Of a stretch of DNA of 55,445 bases, positions 53,889-55,445 are shown one piece after another (the first letter of the stretch is position 1; each line of letters begins with the position of its first letter). Source of the stretch: an uncultured Bacilli bacterium. GTDB taxonomy: Bacteria; Bacillota_I; Bacilli_A; RF39; UBA660. The notes under the pieces are model-generated. The model saw nothing but the letters and a program-made list of their open reading frames with translations. It had not been told where the DNA came from and did not search any database. The position numbers were made by a program, and so were the translations under genes. Location: the NCBI GenBank assembly GCA_944329195.1, contig CALVHX010000003.1, positions 1 to 55,445 of the forward strand, given 5' to 3'.

Positions 53889-53928
53889 AATATAACACAT
53901 TAAATGTCAAAAGTCAAACAAATATTCG
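53889..53928 (-). promoter_or_regulatory. lexA promoter and LexA box
   Basis: On the - strand: TTGACT (53912-53917), 17 bases, TATATT (53889-53894). The LexA-box-like CGAATATTTGTTTG (53915-53928) overlaps the -35 and agrees with most positions of the Bacillus consensus CGAACRNRYGTTYC. Confidence 0.65.
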
Positions 53929-53936
53929 CTTTTTTC

Positions 53937-53965
53937 TTGACACGAACAAAAGTATGTGTTATCAT
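53937..53965 (+). promoter_or_regulatory. SOS-controlled promoter of the 43-aa membrane protein
   Basis: TTGACA (53937-53942) and TATCAT (53960-53965) are separated by 17 bases. The spacer contains CGAACAAAAGTATG (53943-53956), matching 11 of 14 positions of the Bacillus LexA box. Bound LexA would block the promoter. Confidence 0.7.
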
Positions 53966-53988
53966 TGGATAGTAAGGAGATGATAGAT

Positions 53989-54120
53989 ATGGAATTTGTT
54001 AAAAATAATAAGGGAGTAATAATTTTCTATTTACTTTTAATTTTAACTACTTTGGTTATAGTTCAAAGTAATAAAAGAAGTTTAGAAGTAGAAAACAAGT
54101 ATGTCTATCTCTCCAGATAG
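53989..54120 (+). CDS. LexA-regulated 43-residue single-pass membrane protein
   Basis: Reading MEFVKNNKGVIIFYLLLILTT and ending in KRSLEVENKYVYLSR: a short charged head, one transmembrane helix (~9-26) and a basic-to-mixed tail of ~17 residues. The ATG lies behind aaggaga at a normal distance, and the promoter carries a LexA operator. In Bacillus the divergent gene yneA encodes an SOS-induced division inhibitor with one membrane helix and a LysM domain; this protein lacks LysM but is similar in topology to the tiny inhibitors SidA and DidA. A role in SOS division arrest is an inference. Confidence 0.7.
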   Translation: MEFVKNNKGVIIFYLLLILTTLVIVQSNKRSLEVENKYVYLSR

Positions 54121-54141
54121 ATTTTTCTATATAATAGAAAT

Positions 54142-54535
54142 TTAACAAAATAATTTTTTTAGTTAAAATGTATTGATAAACATTTGCTTATATGTTATAG
54201 TTTGATTGTAGGCGAGGAGATACTTATATTGACTTATAAATTTAGATTATATCCAAATAAAAACAAATAGTCGTTTAGATATGTAAGACCGGTATATAAT
54301 TGTTATCTTACTAAACAATAAAAAGAGGGAGTAAAAAAGCATCTACTAATTACAAAGATTTAAAATACTTTCAAGAAGATAATAACTATTTCTCTAAAAG
54401 GAGTAATTATCCTGTATTTAAATAAAAGATTTAAGTATAAGGATTTATGAATGCACAAGATGTGGATTAGAGTTTGATTGGGATATATAGGAGGAGGGTA
54501 AAATCTATTTTATCTTTGGTTTACCTTTTCAAAAT
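54142..54535 (+). pseudogene. Decayed IS200/IS605-family tnpB relic
   Basis: The relic begins near the 20-mer also found at 1029. From TTG 54229 the frame reads TYKFRLYPNKNK, the classic TnpB/OrfB start, then a stop (54268) and a further in-frame fragment (RPVYNCYLTKQ). A second frame carries YKDLKYFQEDNNYFSKRSNYPVFK, and a third carries YECTRCGLEFDWDI, the C-terminal zinc ribbon, followed at once by a stop. Most of the RuvC region is deleted. A ggtaaa...tttacc hairpin region (~54497-54532) marks the likely right end. No tnpA is present. Confidence 0.75.
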
Positions 54536-54574
54536 TATAAAAATATATTATAATAATTGTGAAGGAAGGTTATT

Positions 54575-55387
54575 ATGAGTAATAGAACATCTAAAATTTT
54601 AGTGATTGTTTCGGCAGTGGTTCTTCTGCTATCAGGAGCGGGATTATATGTCTTGTTTGACATACAAGGATATGGTAAAACAGAAAGAAAGCAAGTAGTT
54701 TCTTATAATATAAAAGATTATATTGAAACTAGAGCATTAGCTTTTAATGATTATAATAATGTTTATAATAGTATCAATGTGTCGAGAGTAGATATAAAGA
54801 ATATAAGTAATGATAGTATTAGTGATTTTATTTCTAGAGAAGATGAATTAATCGGGTATATAGATGCTTATTACGATGAGATTGTTGCTAGAGATGGTTA
54901 TGTTCCTATTAATACCGCAAATAGTAATATTAAAGTTCAAATAAATGGAACAATATTGTCTGTATTTTATGAACTTGATTTCTTTTTAGATGATAGTATC
55001 TTTGAAAATAATATAAAGAAGTATGTAGCCACTATAAATATAGACTTAGCTACTGAAAAAGTATTAAGTAATGATTTTTTACTGGAAAAATATGATTATA
55101 CTAAGAGATATCTTTCTGAAAAACTTTTTGAAGAAGATGTACTTATTGCTACTAATCAAGTGGTAATGCAGAAGGATACAAATATAACTTTGACTAAAAG
55201 TGACATTGAAAAACAAAAAGAAGAGTATGTGGAAAGAATAGTTAATGAATTTGATAATATAATAAAAATGTATATTGAAAATAATTCTCTTGTTATGGTC
55301 TACGATAAAAAAGAATTAAATAACATATTCTTTGATAATAATTATGTGACCGAACTTAAAATTAGATATTTCAGAAATAAAGAGTAA
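54575..55387 (+). CDS. Membrane-anchored exported protein of unknown function, 270 aa
   Basis: An N-terminal membrane helix (~8-30) is followed by an extracytoplasmic alpha/beta domain of ~235 residues. The segment YVATINIDLATEKVLSNDFLLEKYD resembles the repeated strand-turn unit of RsiV/DUF3298-type extracytoplasmic domains, though not enough to assign the family. The ribosome binding site is gaaggaagg. No cysteine or lipobox is visible. Only 58 bases of AT-rich sequence follow to the window end, with no clear terminator. Confidence 0.6.
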   Translation: MSNRTSKILVIVSAVVLLLSGAGLYVLFDIQGYGKTERKQVVSYNIKDYIETRALAFNDYNNVYNSINVSRVDIKNISNDSISDFISREDELIGYIDAYYDEIVARDGYVPINTANSNIKVQINGTILSVFYELDFFLDDSIFENNIKKYVATINIDLATEKVLSNDFLLEKYDYTKRYLSEKLFEEDVLIATNQVVMQKDTNITLTKSDIEKQKEEYVERIVNEFDNIIKMYIENNSLVMVYDKKELNNIFFDNNYVTELKIRYFRNKE

Positions 55388-55445
55388 AATTAATTAAAAT
55401 ATAAAATTTGATTAAAATTACAAATTTAGTAATTTGATCTAATTT

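Overview
The window is AT-rich and uses the standard bacterial code, since TGA ends several intact genes. Ribosome binding sites are strong, TTG/GTG starts are frequent, and most genes lie on the + strand. Housekeeping genes are of Bacillota type: ftsK/spoIIIE, yceD-rpmF, priA, leuS, gltX, infC-rpmI-rplT, lepA, miaB-ymcA, ddl, ruvA and lexA. Several sporulation proteins are recognisable: SpoIIIAH, GerE, GerM, CotE, a YjcZ-like micro-protein, a TIGR04086 protein and a DUF421/YetF protein. CotE and GerE point to class Bacilli. The BspA-like repeats, very low GC and many secreted Cys/Asn-rich proteins suggest an uncultured, probably gut-dwelling lineage near the Mollicutes-like Bacilli (inference). 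Layout. 1-1.4 kb: 3' end of a BspA/DUF285 surface protein and a doubtful ORF beside a possible IS relic. 1.4-11.2 kb: ftsK, yceD-rpmF, an acyl-CoA-synthetase-like ligase, a histidine-kinase-like hybrid protein that lacks its phospho-acceptor His, and priA. 11.2-14.3 kb: a giant prepilin-like protein with a small partner. 14.3-17.2 kb: spoIIIAH, gerE, gerM and a zinc D,D-peptidase. 17.3-18.3 kb (- strand): a Panacea-type toxin-antitoxin pair. 18.7-24.8 kb: tRNA-Arg, a putative lipid-linked-sugar flippase, an exported protein, a GH31-like protein lacking its acid/base residue, and a small membrane protein. 24.8-27.6 kb: leuS with a complete Nudix domain inserted in its editing domain. 27.7-35.3 kb: a WYL regulator followed by a six-gene operon (two HAD proteins, a phosphoribosyltransferase, a DHH phosphoesterase, an APH-fold kinase and a PfkB-SIS fusion). 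This is the best candidate for an undescribed system. 35.4-40.0 kb: inverted repeats, tRNA-Gln, a YjcZ-like gene, gltX, small membrane genes and cotE. 40.0-44.0 kb: a DUF6232-like gene broken by TGA with a partner, rluB, a transglutaminase-like protein and a helical-repeat protein. 44.1-53.2 kb: infC operon with an attenuator leader, lepA, a degenerate RNase II-like protein, miaB, ymcA, ddl and ruvA. 53.2-55.4 kb: lexA, a divergent LexA-controlled 43-residue membrane protein, a TnpB relic and an exported protein. How the genes work together. SpoIIIAH, GerM and GerE belong to the mother-cell programme: the channel that links mother cell to forespore, and late coat regulation. CotE builds the outer coat. 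The 28-35 kb operon holds successive phosphate- and ribose-handling enzymes under a regulator class that often senses nucleotides or controls defence loci, so it looks like a self-contained metabolite pathway. Functions were assigned by reading motifs; no database search was run.
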